DNA of 64,000 nt from Streptomyces sp. Tue 6430. Lineage in GTDB: Bacteria > Actinomycetota > Actinomycetes > Streptomycetales > Streptomycetaceae. A program made the translations under genes and the position numbers. Shown here one piece after another: positions 53,710-62,830 of the stretch; position 1 is the stretch's first letter, and each line of letters opens with the position of its first letter. The stretch lies in contig JAKGSH010000010.1 in the NCBI GenBank assembly GCA_021568835.1, forward strand, positions 1,984,001 through 2,048,000, read 5' to 3'. The notes beneath the pieces were generated by a model, which saw nothing but the letters and a program-made list of their open reading frames with translations, made no database searches and was not told where the DNA came from.

Positions 53710-54504
53710 ATGAGCAACATCTATGGGGAGTGGTTGAGGGCGCAGCGCGAGGCGGCCGGGCTGACGCAGCAGGAGCTGGCGACGGCCGCCGTCATGACGC
53801 GCTCGCACATCGCGCACATCGAGGCGGGTCGGCGCACCCCGTCCAAGGAGGACGCGAGACGCCTCGACAGGGCGCTGAACACGGGCGATGTGCTGAGCAG
53901 CTTCCTGCCGGACGACGACACCGCTGTCGCGGGGTACTTCGAGTCGGCCCTTCAACTCGAACAGCAGGCGACGATGATCCGGGAGTTCGCCCTGTCGTTC
54001 GTCCCCGGCATCCTCCAGACGGAAAGGTACGCGCGTGCGGTTCTGAGCACGTCGTTCCCTCCCGTGGGTGAAGCGGAATGTGACAGGCTCGTCGTCACAC
54101 GTCTTGAGCGGGCGAAGATCCTTGAGGACCCGGTGACGCCCGTAGTGTGGGCGCTGCTTGACGAGGCTGTGCTGCGGCGGGTGGTGGGCGGGCCGGAGGT
54201 CATGGCGGAACAACTCCGCCACATCGTGAAGCTGGTGGAATCAGAACGTATACGCGTCCACGTGTTGCCCTTCGGACTGGGAGTCCACCCCCTCATGCAG
54301 AGCATGCTCACCCTGCTCAAGTTCGAGGATCAGCCGCCGGTGGCGTACTCCGAAGGCATCCAGGTGGGCAAGATTCACGACTCCCCCGCCATGGTCGACC
54401 GCCTTGAAGGCACCTACGATCTCGCGCTAGGCGACGCAATGCCGCTCAAGGAGTCAGTGACCCTGATGAGGGCAACAACAAAGGACTATGAACGCCGTGA
54501 ATGA
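53710..54504 (+). CDS. XRE-family helix-turn-helix regulator (DUF5753 type)
   Basis: A 264-residue regulator. The N-terminal Cro/C1 HTH (LRAQREAAGLTQQELATAAV, then TRSHIAHIEAGRRTP) occupies residues 8-60. The large C-terminal DUF5753-like sensor domain follows, with ALSFVPGILQTERYARAVLS, AVLRRVVGGPEVMAEQLRHI and DSPAMVDRLEGTYD. ATG 53710 has GGGAG ten bases upstream. The stop overlaps the DUF397 gene by 17 bases. Such pairs (BldB/WhiJ-like) are numerous in Streptomyces and act in development or antibiotic control, the regulator being antagonised by the small partner. Confidence 0.9.
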   Translation: MSNIYGEWLRAQREAAGLTQQELATAAVMTRSHIAHIEAGRRTPSKEDARRLDRALNTGDVLSSFLPDDDTAVAGYFESALQLEQQATMIREFALSFVPGILQTERYARAVLSTSFPPVGEAECDRLVVTRLERAKILEDPVTPVVWALLDEAVLRRVVGGPEVMAEQLRHIVKLVESERIRVHVLPFGLGVHPLMQSMLTLLKFEDQPPVAYSEGIQVGKIHDSPAMVDRLEGTYDLALGDAMPLKESVTLMRATTKDYERRE

Positions 54505-54718
54505 ACACATCATCCCCGACGCCTCCCGCCTGCACGGCTGGCGTAAGTCGACATACAGCGGCAACGAAGGCGGCAGTTGCATCGAGGTCCTGGACGGCTA
54601 CCCGACCGGCGTCCCGGTCCGCGACTCCAAGGTTCCTCAGGGGCCTGCGCTGGTCTTCCTGTCGGCCGGCTGGACATCGTTCATCACAGCAGTCAAGGAC
54701 GGCAACCTGTCCGCCTGA
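54488..54718 (+). CDS. DUF397-family small protein
   Basis: A 76-residue DUF397 protein, recognised by LHGWRKSTYSGNEGGSCIEV, GVPVRDSKVPQGPALVF and the terminal WTSFITAVKDG. This is the standard partner of the overlapping upstream XRE/DUF5753 regulator. In studied pairs of this type the small protein binds or modulates the regulator. It ends 20 bases before a terminator hairpin. Confidence 0.9.
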   Translation: MNAVNEHIIPDASRLHGWRKSTYSGNEGGSCIEVLDGYPTGVPVRDSKVPQGPALVFLSAGWTSFITAVKDGNLSA

Positions 54719-54722
54719 CCGC

Positions 54723-55130
54723 TCACCGCCACGACTCATCCGGCCCGCACCCCTTGGGCGGGCCGGACGCCGTTCCCTCAGGCCGCCAAGTCAGAAGCCT
54801 TGAGTCGAAGAGGCACCAGACCTGAGGCAGGTACTTCTCCTCCAGTTTGGCCCGCTTCGCCTTGCGGTCCTCTTCATGCTTCAGTCTGATCGCCTGCTCG
54901 ACGAGGTCGAGCGGCTTGCGTCCACTGTCCGCCCTGCGGTTGGCGATGTGCATCTCCACCGGGACCTCCTCGGCGAGCGGGACGCCCTGGTCCTTGAGGA
55001 TGTCGAGATACGAGGGCTCGGTCACCTTGCCCTCGGTGAAGACGAAGACCTGGCGCTTGCGCTGCCCGCCCCGCCGGGCCGGCCGCTCCCACGCGTCCCT
55101 GCCTCTCTGCGCCCGCCCCGTCCGCTCGCT
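54723..55130 (-). pseudogene. RloB-like protein, 3'-truncated
   Basis: The reading frame on the minus strand contains RGRDAWERPARRGGQRKRQV, FVFTEGKVTEPSYLDILKDQ and EEKYLPQVWCLFD, the N-terminal half of RloB-like (TOPRIM-related) proteins that pair with AAA ATPases. After C-L-F-D, where the family continues D-x-D/E-H-P, the sequence switches to SRLLTWRPEGTASGPPKG and runs through a terminator. So about the last 100 residues are missing, with a breakpoint near 54798. No proper start codon is seen upstream in this frame, so the 5' end may also carry an error. A functional protein is unlikely. Confidence 0.6.
54739..54767. terminator. Hairpin terminator after the DUF397 gene
   Basis: TCCGGCCCGC (54739-54748) pairs perfectly with GCGGGCCGGA (54758-54767). 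It also falls within the tail of the truncated RloB frame on the opposite strand, supporting the view that this tail is not natural coding sequence. Confidence 0.7.
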
Positions 55131-56379
55131 CGCCCGTCCCGTCGTACGCGCCGGCCTCGCGCGCCACCAGCAGCCGCCGCGCGATCTGTCCTTCCAGCAG
55201 GGCCGGAACCCCGCCGAAGGCCCCCGCGAGATAGGACTGCGTGAGGTCCTCGTCCTCGCCCGGCTCCGCGTCGGTGAGCGGATACAGCCCGGTCACCCCG
55301 TCCTTGTCCTTCTCCGTCAGCCACACCTGCGCCGGGTCGAGAAGCCGCTCGCCGCTCGGGGTGGTGAGCACGGTCGCGTCGTGCGACGTGAAGACCAATT
55401 GGGCGCCCCTGGGATTCGCGTACGGGTCGTGGAAGAGCCGGACGACCTCAGCTGCGAAGCGGGAGTGCAGGCTGGCGTCGAGTTCGTCGACGAGCAGGAC
55501 CGCGCCTTCGTCGAGGGCGAGGAGGAGAGGGCCGAGGAGGGCGAACCAGGACCGGGTGCCGTAGGACTCCTCCCGCCAGTCGAAGGACACGTCCCCGGCC
55601 GCCGAGTGGTGGGTCAGCTTCACCGTGTCCTGGCCCGGTCCGTCCTGGACGACCGTCGCTCCGGTGATGCCGAGGTCGGCGACCCTCAGCAGCTCCTGGA
55701 TCCTGGCGGCCCTGGGACCGGACAGTTCCTTCGTGGTGTACCGCGCGCGCTCGTCCCGCTCGACCTCCGGACTGATCATCCAGAAGTTGCGGCGGAACCA
55801 GTGGAACAACGGGGAGAGCTGCGGGTGGTTGTCCGTGCCGGCCGTGGAGAGCAGCAGTGCGTTGGGCCGCGTGCGCCGTACGAGCTGGGCCCGGTCCTTG
55901 ACGCGTCCGCCGGGCCACTTGAAGACGTCCGGCCGGGAGGCGTCGCGGTCGAGCCACTCCTGACGGCGGCCGTGCGGGTAACTGTGCAGCCATTCGGACT
56001 CGACGCGGGTAGCTCCGAGTTCGAAGCCGTACGTCCAGCGGACCGAGTCGATGACGATGTCGACCTCGAAGAAAGAGGGTTCGCTCTCGCTCTTGGGGTC
56101 CAGGGCGAAGACCTGGCGCGGGATGCCGTCGTAAGAGGCCCAGCGCGCATAGGAGTTGAGGACCGCGTTACGCATGTCGGTCATCGCGGTCAGCACGTTG
56201 GACTTGCCGGAGGCGTTGGCCCCGAAAATGCCGATCAGCGGGAGCACGGAGAGGGATCCGCCGCCCGCGAGCTCCACCGGGTTCGCCGGTCCGCCCTGTT
56301 CGTCGCCGGGCGCGACGAAGGACAGTTCCTGCTCGTCCCGCAGGGACCGTACGTTCGCGACGCGGAACCTCAGCAGCAC
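54874..56379 (-). CDS. RloA-like AAA family ATPase (defence-type)
   Basis: An OLD/RecF-like ATPase. It begins LLRFRVANVRSLRDEQELSF. Walker A is IGIFGANASGKSNVLTAM (N-A-S-G-K-S), Walker B is AVLLVDELDASLHSRFA, and VFTSHDATVLT carries the switch His. GTG 56379 is preferred; GGAGGA lies just upstream. Real homology ends near IARRLLVAREAGAYDG (about 55150). The open frame continues to 54874 across the start of the overlapping RloB sequence, so the last 70-90 codons are probably artefactual. RloA/RloB-like pairs occur in restriction-modification and anti-phage islands. Here the partner is truncated, so the system is probably inactive. Confidence 0.7.
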   Translation of the reverse strand: MLLRFRVANVRSLRDEQELSFVAPGDEQGGPANPVELAGGGSLSVLPLIGIFGANASGKSNVLTAMTDMRNAVLNSYARWASYDGIPRQVFALDPKSESEPSFFEVDIVIDSVRWTYGFELGATRVESEWLHSYPHGRRQEWLDRDASRPDVFKWPGGRVKDRAQLVRRTRPNALLLSTAGTDNHPQLSPLFHWFRRNFWMISPEVERDERARYTTKELSGPRAARIQELLRVADLGITGATVVQDGPGQDTVKLTHHSAAGDVSFDWREESYGTRSWFALLGPLLLALDEGAVLLVDELDASLHSRFAAEVVRLFHDPYANPRGAQLVFTSHDATVLTTPSGERLLDPAQVWLTEKDKDGVTGLYPLTDAEPGEDEDLTQSYLAGAFGGVPALLEGQIARRLLVAREAGAYDGTGERADGAGAERQGRVGAAGPAGRAAQAPGLRLHRGQGDRALVSRHPQGPGRPARRGGPGGDAHRQPQGGQWTQAARPRRAGDQTEA

Positions 56380-56496
56380 ACTGTCCTCCTCTCCGGGCTC
56401 AGGGTAATGGCCGCGTCTGACATCGACCCGGCCGGGACGCCTGTGACCTGACGGAACATATCCCGTGGAGGTCACCGCGAACAGCCGGTCGGGGGA

Positions 56497-58187
56497 TCAG
56501 TCCGAGCCCAGGTGGGTCGGGGCGAACATCCGCAGCCGCGCCGGCAGGACCACCACCGAGGGGCCGGGGGACGCCAGCGCCTGCGCCAGGTCGGCCGCCA
56601 GGGCCTCCGGGGACGTCCGCACGCCCGGGACGCCGAAGGACTCGGCCAGGGCCGCGAAGTCCGGGCCGGTCAGCTCCGTCGCCGTGGTCTCGCCGAAGGA
56701 CTCCGTCATGTACTCGCGGAGGATGCCGTAGCCGCCGTCGTCGACGATCAGCCAGGTGACGTTCAGGTCGTGCTGGCGGGCGGTGGCGAGTTCGGCGATC
56801 GAGTAGAGGGCGCCGCCGTCGCCCGAGACGGCGAGGACCGGGCGGGTGGGGTCGGCGACCGCCGCGCCGAGGGCCGCCGGGAAGGCGTAGCCGAGACCGC
56901 CCGCGCCCTGGGCGGAGTGCATGTGGTTGGAGCCCCCGGGGTCGAAGGCCGACCACGCCCAGTACGCCAGGATCGTCATGTCCCAGAAGGACGGGGAGTC
57001 GGCGGGGAGCGCCGCGCGGACGGACGCCAGCACCTGCTGCTCCAGGGCCAGTTCCTGGGACGCGAGGCGTTCCGCCACGCGGGACAGGAGCGTGCGCACG
57101 CGCTCGGGCGCCGTCGGGTCGGTGCGCTCGGGGACGGTCTCCAGCAGGGCCTGGATCGCGAGGCGGGCGTCCGCGTGGATGCCGAGGGCCGGGTGGTTGG
57201 ACTCCAGTTTGCCGAGGTCGGCCTCGATCTGGATCACGCGGCCGCGCGGGGTGAACGTGTGGTAGTTCGAGGAGAGTTCGCCGAGGCCGGAGCCGATCAC
57301 CAGCAGGACGTCCGCGTCCTCCAGGAAGTCGGTGGTGTGGCGGTCCTCCAGCCAGGACCGGAGGGAGAGGGGGTGCGTCCAGGGGAAGGCGCCCTTGCCG
57401 CCGAAGGTGGTGACCACGGGCGCGTCGAGCCGCTCGGCGAGCTTGCGCAGCTTGCCCGAGGCGTCCGCGCGGACGACCCCGCCGCCCGCGACGATCACCG
57501 GGCGGGCGGCCTTCGCCAGCAGGTCGGCGGCGACCGCGGTCAGTTCGGGGCGCGGCGGCAGTTCCTCGGGGAAGGCGTCGCGGGCCGTGACCACGGGGAG
57601 CGTCGTCTCCGCCAGCAGTACGTCCTGCGGGATCTCCACCCAGACGGGTCCGTGCGGGGCGCTCAGCGCCGACTTCCAGGCCGCCTCCAGCGCGGAGGGG
57701 ATCTGGGACGGGGCGCGGACGGTGTGGACCGACTTCACCACACCCCGGAACGAGGCCGCCTGGTCGGGGAGTTCGTGCAGGTAGCCGTGGCGGCCGCCGC
57801 CCAGCCCACGGGTGGGGATCTGGCTGCTGATCGCCAGCACGGGCGCCGAGGCCGCCGCCGCCTCCTGGAGCGCGGCCAGGGAGGTCAGCGCGCCCGGCCC
57901 CGTGGACAGCAGCAGGGGCGCCGCCTCACCGGTGACGCGGCCGTACGCGTCCGCCGCGAAGCCCGCGTTGTTCTCCACCCGCAGGCCGACGTAGCGCAGG
58001 TCGGAGCGGCGCAGCGCGTCGAACAGGCCGAGCGCGTGCTGGCCGGGCAGTCCGAAGACGGTGGTCGCGCCGAGCCCGGCCAGGGTCTCCACGACCAGGT
58101 CTCCGCCCGTGCGGCCGGGGGAGGGTTCAGCGCGGCCTCCGTCTGGGCCGGCGTGGGGCGGAGCACCAGGTCGTGGTCGTGGGTCAC
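56497..58187 (-). CDS. Thiamine-pyrophosphate enzyme (acetolactate-synthase-like), with an apparent frameshift
   Basis: The corrected product has 563 residues, the usual size for large ALS/benzoylformate-decarboxylase-type enzymes. The catalytic Glu lies in GLRVENNAGFAADAYGRVTG. LLLSTGPGALTSLAALQEAA and VIVAGGGVVRADA are central-domain motifs. The TPP motif begins VLAVSGDGGALYSIAELATA and ends LIVDDGGYGILREYM. The true start is GTG 58187 (THDHDLVLRPTPAQTEAALN), overlapping the agmatinase stop; the frame breaks at GG 58113-58114 (top strand), where one base joins NPPP to RTGGDLVVETLAG. Co-transcription with an agmatinase/guanidinobase gene suggests a role in guanidino-compound or amino-acid catabolism, not branched-chain synthesis. 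Confidence 0.82.
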
Positions 58188-59152
58188 TGCGCGCGGGCCT
58201 CCGCGATCTGGCGGGACATGATGGTGGTCAGTTCGTACGCCGTGTGGGACGCGGCCACCGACGTGATCTCCGCGTGATCGTACGCGGGCGCCACCTCGAC
58301 GACGTCCGCCGAGACCAGGTTGCAGGAGGCCAGGCCGCGCAGGATCTCCAGCAGCTCGCGGGAGGTCATGCCGCCGGCCTCGGGGGTGCCGGTGCCGGGG
58401 GCGTGCGCCGGGTCGAGGCAGTCGATGTCGATGGAGATGTACAGCGGGCGGTCGCCGATGCGCTGCCGGAGCTGGTCGGCGACCTCGTCGGCGCCGCGCC
58501 GGTAGACGTCCGCCGAGGTGACGATGCCGAAGCCCATCTTCTCGTCGTCGGTGAGGTCCTGCTTGCCGTAGAGCGGGCCGCGGATGCCGACGTGGGAGAG
58601 CGCCTCGGTGTCGAGGATGCCCTCCTCGACGGCGCGGCGGAACGGGGTGCCGTGCGTGTACTCGGCGCCGAAGTAGGTGTCCCAGGTGTCGAGGTGGGCG
58701 TCGAAGTGGAGCAGGGCGACCGGGCCGTGCTTCTTCGCGACCGAGCGGAGCAGCGGCAGGGCGATGGTGTGGTCGCCGCCGAGGGTCATCAGGCGGGCGC
58801 CGGTGCCCAGCAGGTCGTCGGCGGCCGCCTCGATCGTCTCCACCGCCTCGTTGATGTGGAACGGGTTCACGGCGATGTCGCCGCCGTCGGCGACCTGCGC
58901 GAGGGCGAAGGGGGAGGCGTCCTGCGCCGGGTTGTACGGACGCAGCAGCCGGGACGCCTCGCGGATCGCGTTGCCGCCGAAGCGGGCGCCCGGCCGGTAG
59001 GAGACGCCGGAGTCGAACGGGACGCCGACCACGGCGACGTCGGCGCGGCCGACCTCGTCGAGGCGGGGCAGCCGGGCGAAGGTCGCGGGGCCGGCGTACC
59101 GCGGCACCCGCGAGGAGTCGACCGGGCCGCGGGGCGTCTCGCTGCTGCTCAT
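58184..59152 (-). CDS. speB: Agmatinase/guanidinobutyrase-family ureohydrolase
   Basis: A 322-residue Mn-dependent ureohydrolase that splits a guanidino compound into urea and an amine or amino acid. All metal motifs are present: LMTLGGDHTIALPLLRS, ALLHFDAHLDTWDT and YISIDIDCLDPAHAPGTGTP. Substrate-loop residues cannot separate agmatine from 4-guanidinobutyrate. ATG 59152 begins SSSETPRGPVDSSRVPRYAG. It is first in an operon with the TPP enzyme and divergent from a PucR regulator. A 9-base inverted repeat lies in the shared promoter region. Confidence 0.85.
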   Translation of the reverse strand: MSSSETPRGPVDSSRVPRYAGPATFARLPRLDEVGRADVAVVGVPFDSGVSYRPGARFGGNAIREASRLLRPYNPAQDASPFALAQVADGGDIAVNPFHINEAVETIEAAADDLLGTGARLMTLGGDHTIALPLLRSVAKKHGPVALLHFDAHLDTWDTYFGAEYTHGTPFRRAVEEGILDTEALSHVGIRGPLYGKQDLTDDEKMGFGIVTSADVYRRGADEVADQLRQRIGDRPLYISIDIDCLDPAHAPGTGTPEAGGMTSRELLEILRGLASCNLVSADVVEVAPAYDHAEITSVAASHTAYELTTIMSRQIAEARAQ

Positions 59153-59362
59153 CTGCTGCCTTCTTTCCTACGCGCTTTCCTGGGCGCCGTCGCGTATGTA
59201 CCGCTCTGTCCTGCCGCGTACGACTCTACCGGCGAGCCGAAACGCGTTCGGACATGATTTCGGACGCGAGTTCGGACGTGAGTGCGGATGCCGGTCCGGT
59301 GAGCCGGTCGGGTGAGCAGGTCGGGACGACCCTAGACGGCCGGAGAGCGGTGGCGAAGTGTA

Positions 59363-59400
59363 CGTTTCCTCCACAGGAGCCGTTCTGAACAGAGGAAACG
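59363..59400. promoter_or_regulatory. Inverted repeat in the divergent PucR/agmatinase promoter region
   Basis: CGTTTCCTC (59363-59371) and GAGGAAACG (59392-59400) are exact reverse complements separated by 20 bases, immediately before the PucR start. The second arm coincides with its ribosome site (AGAGGAAA). It could be an autoregulatory operator. Upstream, at 59245-59285, is a 12-base TTCGGACGTGAG-like repeat. Confidence 0.5.
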
Positions 59401-59406
59401 CACATC

Positions 59407-60946
59407 GTGCCGGAGCCCGCGGCGGTACCCGTGCCGCCGACGCCCCCCGTCCCCCTCGCCGCCCTGCTGGCCCGCGAGGATCTCGCCCTGCGCCGGATCG
59501 CCGGGCCCCGCGGACCGGACCCGGCCGTCCACGGGGCGCACGCCTCGGAGATGGCCGACCCGTACCCGTACCTGCTGGGCGGCGAGCTGCTGCTGACGGC
59601 CGGGGCGCACCTTCCCCAGGCGGCGGCCGACCCGGAGACCTCCGGCCTGGACGCCTACTGCGACGACTACGTCGCGAGGATCGTGGCCGCCGGTGGCGCG
59701 GCCCTCGGGTTCGGCCTGGCGCCGGTGCACGACACCGTGCCGCGCGCCCTGGTCACCGCCTGCGAGGCCCGGGGACTGCCCCTGCTGGAGGTCCCGCCGC
59801 GGACCACCTTCTCCGGCGTGGCCCGCGCGGTCTGGCAGCTCATGGCGCAGGCCCGGCACGACGGGCTGCGCCGGGTCACCGAGGCGCAGCAGAGCCTCGC
59901 CGCCGCCGCGTCCCGGCCGGACCCGGTGCCGTCGGTGCTGCGGCAGCTGGCCCGGCGGACGGGCGGCCGGGCGGTGCTGTACGGCCCGGAGGGCACGGAG
60001 ATCGCGGCGGCGGGACGGGAGCCCGGGAGCGGAACGGGTGCGGCGCTGGCACGGCTGGCGCGGGTCGTCCGCCCGGCCGGCCCGCCGCCGACGGGCACGG
60101 CCACCGCTCCGAAGGCCCCCGTCCCCGCCCCCGTCCCCGCTCCCGTCCCCTCCTCCGCCACCGACACCACCGGCGGCGCCTCCCTCGCCGCCTACGCCCT
60201 CGGGTCCGGCCGGGGCCTCGTGCTCGGGATCGCCGCTCCGCGCCGGGAGGCCGGCGACCACACCGTCGCCGCCGTCGCCGCCGTCCTGCTGTCGCTGCTC
60301 ACCGGTGAACACCGCGGCGGCCCGGAAGCGGCCCGCTCCGCGGCCCTCGTACGGCTGCTGCTCGGCGCCGCGCCGGAGTCCGTGGCCCCGCTGCTCGGCG
60401 GGGACCGGTGGCAGGTCGTGCACGGGCGGCCCGAGGGCCGGGCACCGGACGCGGTGGCCGCCGCCGCGCTGGGCGCAGCCCTCGGGTCGCCGCTGGTCGA
60501 CCTCGGGGAGGACGTCGTACGGGTCCTGGTGCCGGGCGAGCGGGAGCCGCTCGCGCAGCCGGGCTGGACGCTGGGGGTCGGCGCCGCGGCGGACCCCGCC
60601 GACTGGCCGGCCGCCGACGTACGGGCGGCCCGCGCCCTGTCCCGCGCCCGCGCCACCCGCGCGCCCTGGTCCGGCACGGCGCGCGCCCCGCGCTCGCCGA
60701 CCTGGTGCCGCCCGACGAGGCCGAGGCGCACGCCCGCGCGCTGCTCGCCCCCTCGACGAGACCCTCGCGGCCACCCTGCACGCCTGGCTGTCCCTGCACG
60801 GCGGCTGGGACCGTACGGCGGTGGCGCTGGGCGTGCACCGCAACACCGTGCGGCAGCGGATCGCGCGCTGCGCGGCCCTGCTGGGGACGGACCTGGACGA
60901 CCCGGACGTACGGATGGAACTGTGGTTCGCCCTGCGGGGGCGGTGA
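59407..60946 (+). CDS. PucR-family transcriptional regulator, with two apparent frameshifts
   Basis: The corrected product is about 513 residues. An N-terminal PucR-type sensor domain (LAALLAREDLALRRIAG, YLLGGELLLTAGAHLPQAA, CEARGLPLLEVPPRTTF) is followed by a GGDEF-like middle region. The C-terminal PucR helix-turn-helix reads WDRTAVALGVHRNTVRQRIA and ends MELWFALRGR. Frames must shift near 60658-60665 (to ALVRHGARPALADLVPPDEA) and at CCCCC 60748-60752 (to LLAPLDETLAATLHAW). A Pro/Val repeat (APVPAPVPAPVPSS) lies near residue 240. GTG 59407 follows AGAGGAAA. It probably activates the divergent agmatinase operon in response to a nitrogen compound. Confidence 0.82.
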
Positions 60947-61048
60947 GTTCGCCGGAGCGGGCCGGGCGGCGGACCGGGGTGAGTGACCCGCGTCCCAGCG
61001 TCCGGGAGACCACGGACTCCCACCGGCGGCTGCCCCACAATGGAGACC

Positions 61049-61837
61049 ATGCCGATACCCGGGACACCCAGCCGCGCCGAGCTCGTCGAACACCTCGTGA
61101 GGACCCGTATCGCGGGTGACGTCGCCACCCCGCGCGAGAACAACCTCTCCCACTACCGCCAGTTGGCCAACGGCGTCCGCAACTTCTGGCTCGGCCTGGA
61201 GCTCGGCGACCGCTGGACCGACGAGCAGGACGTGCTCGCGGTGATGGCGGAGCGGGTCGGCGTCAACGACGACCCCGAGTACCGCTACGGCCAGGACACC
61301 ATCGACCCCCAGCTCACCGTCGACGGCCTGGAGCGGCTCGCCGGGCGGCTGCGCAAGGCGGCCGAGGACCGGCAGCGGGTGCTGTTCGCGACCGGTCACC
61401 CGGGCGGGCTGCTGGACGTGCACCGGGCCACGGCGGACGCGCTGCGCCGGGCCGGCTGCGAGATCGTCGTCATCCCCGACGGGCTCCAGACGGACGAGGG
61501 GTACGTCATGCAGTTCGCCGACGTGGCGGTGCTGGAGCACGGCGCCACCCTGTGGCACACCCACTCGGGCGAACCGATGAGGGCGATCCTGACCGCCCTG
61601 GAGCGCGGGGGCCGCCCGCTGCCGGACCTGGTCGTCGCCGACCACGGCTGGGCGGGTTACGCCGGACAGCACGGCGTGGACTCCGTCGGGTACGCCGACT
61701 GCAACGACCCGGCGCTGTTCCTCGCCGAGGCCGAGGGCACCGTCCAGGTGACCGTCCCCCTCGACGACCACGTCGTCAGCCCCCGCCACTACGACCCGAT
61801 GACGGCGTACCTGCTGGCGGAGGCGGGGCTGGTCTAG
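61049..61837 (+). CDS. Phosphatase-like conserved actinomycete protein
   Basis: A 262-residue soluble protein of a family conserved in streptomycetes and usually labelled phosphatase. Conserved stretches are RIAGDVATPRENNLSHYRQL, RVLFATGHPGGLLDVHRATA, CEIVVIPDGLQTDEGYVMQF and DLVVADHGWAGYAGQHGVDS; His and Asp residues in these could bind metal. ATG 61049 gives the family start PIPGTPSRAELVEHLV; ATG 61040 is nine bases earlier. It lies just downstream of PucR with 102 bases between. The catalytic function is not proven from sequence. Confidence 0.7.
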   Translation: MPIPGTPSRAELVEHLVRTRIAGDVATPRENNLSHYRQLANGVRNFWLGLELGDRWTDEQDVLAVMAERVGVNDDPEYRYGQDTIDPQLTVDGLERLAGRLRKAAEDRQRVLFATGHPGGLLDVHRATADALRRAGCEIVVIPDGLQTDEGYVMQFADVAVLEHGATLWHTHSGEPMRAILTALERGGRPLPDLVVADHGWAGYAGQHGVDSVGYADCNDPALFLAEAEGTVQVTVPLDDHVVSPRHYDPMTAYLLAEAGLV

Positions 61838-61922
61838 CCCTCGCGTCGCTCCGAAAAGGCGGCGACGAGCACCGTGAAGGTGTTCTCGCCGCCGCCCCGT
61901 TCCTCCGTGCCGGCCGTGCCCC

Positions 61923-62795
61923 TCAGTCCTCCCGGGGGACGCGCACCACGCCTTCCTGGATGACCGAGACGGCGAGCCGTCCGTCCTGCGTGTAGATGCG
62001 GGCCTGGCCCAGGCCCCGGCCGCCGTGCGCCGACGGCGACTCCTGGTCGTAGAGCAGCCATTCGTCGGCGCGGAACGGGCGGTGGAACCACATCGCGTGG
62101 TCCAGCGAGGCGCCGACCACGTCCCCGACGGCCCAGCCGCCGCGGCCGTGCGCGAGGAGGACCGAGTCCAGGAGGGTCATGTCGGAGACGTAGGTGGCGA
62201 GGACGACGTGCAGCAGGGGGTCGTCCGCGAGCTTGCCGTCGGTGCGGAACCAGACCTGGCTGTGCGGCTCCCGCGGCTCGCCGAACTTCCCGTACGGCGG
62301 CTCGTCGACGTACCGCAGGTCGACGGCCCGGCGCGCCTCCAGGAACCGCTCGACGACGTCCGCCGGGAGGTGGCCGTAGCCGCGCAGGCGTTCCTCGGAG
62401 GTCGGCAGGGTCGCCGGGTCCGGGGAGAGGGGCATCGGGGTCTGGTGGTCGAGCCCCTCCTCGTACGTCTGGAAGGACGCCGAGAGGGTGAAGATCGGCC
62501 GGCCGTGCTGGACGGCGACCGCCCGGCGGGTGGTGAAGGAGCGTCCGTCGCGGATGCGCTCGACGTTGTAGACGATGGGCGCTCCGGGGTCGCCCATCCG
62601 CAGGAAGTACGCGTGCAGGGAGTGGGCGTGCCGGTCGGCGGGGACCGTGCGCCCGGCGGCGACCAGCGCCTGGGCCGCGACCTGCCCGCCGAAGACGCGG
62701 GGGACGACGGCGGAGCGGGACCGGCCGCGGAAGATGTTCTCCTCGATCTGCTCGAGGTCGAGCAGATCGAGGAGATCCTGTAGTGCCTGGTTCAT
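61923..62795 (-). CDS. tesB: Acyl-CoA thioesterase II (TesB family)
   Basis: A 290-residue double hot-dog thioesterase that hydrolyses acyl-CoA to free acid and CoA. Conserved blocks are RVFGGQVAAQALVAAGRTV, HSLHAYFLRMGDPGAPIVY, RDGRSFTTRRAVAVQHGRPI and, in the second fold, SLDHAMWFHRPFRADEWLLY with the catalytic Asp, then QESPSAHGGRGLGQARIY. ATG 62795 is taken; homology begins about there. It is downstream of, and in line with, an acyl-CoA dehydrogenase gene with a 35-base gap, so both are likely in one fatty-acid-catabolic transcript. Confidence 0.9.
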   Translation of the reverse strand: MNQALQDLLDLLDLEQIEENIFRGRSRSAVVPRVFGGQVAAQALVAAGRTVPADRHAHSLHAYFLRMGDPGAPIVYNVERIRDGRSFTTRRAVAVQHGRPIFTLSASFQTYEEGLDHQTPMPLSPDPATLPTSEERLRGYGHLPADVVERFLEARRAVDLRYVDEPPYGKFGEPREPHSQVWFRTDGKLADDPLLHVVLATYVSDMTLLDSVLLAHGRGGWAVGDVVGASLDHAMWFHRPFRADEWLLYDQESPSAHGGRGLGQARIYTQDGRLAVSVIQEGVVRVPRED

Positions 62796-62830
62796 GAGGA
62801 CGGTGATATCCGGCGGTGATTGCGGCCGGC

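Noticed and set aside
56497..58187. IlvB acetohydroxyacid synthase large subunit
   Set aside because: No IlvN/IlvC neighbours, and an operon with agmatinase; family resemblance alone does not support branched-chain biosynthesis.
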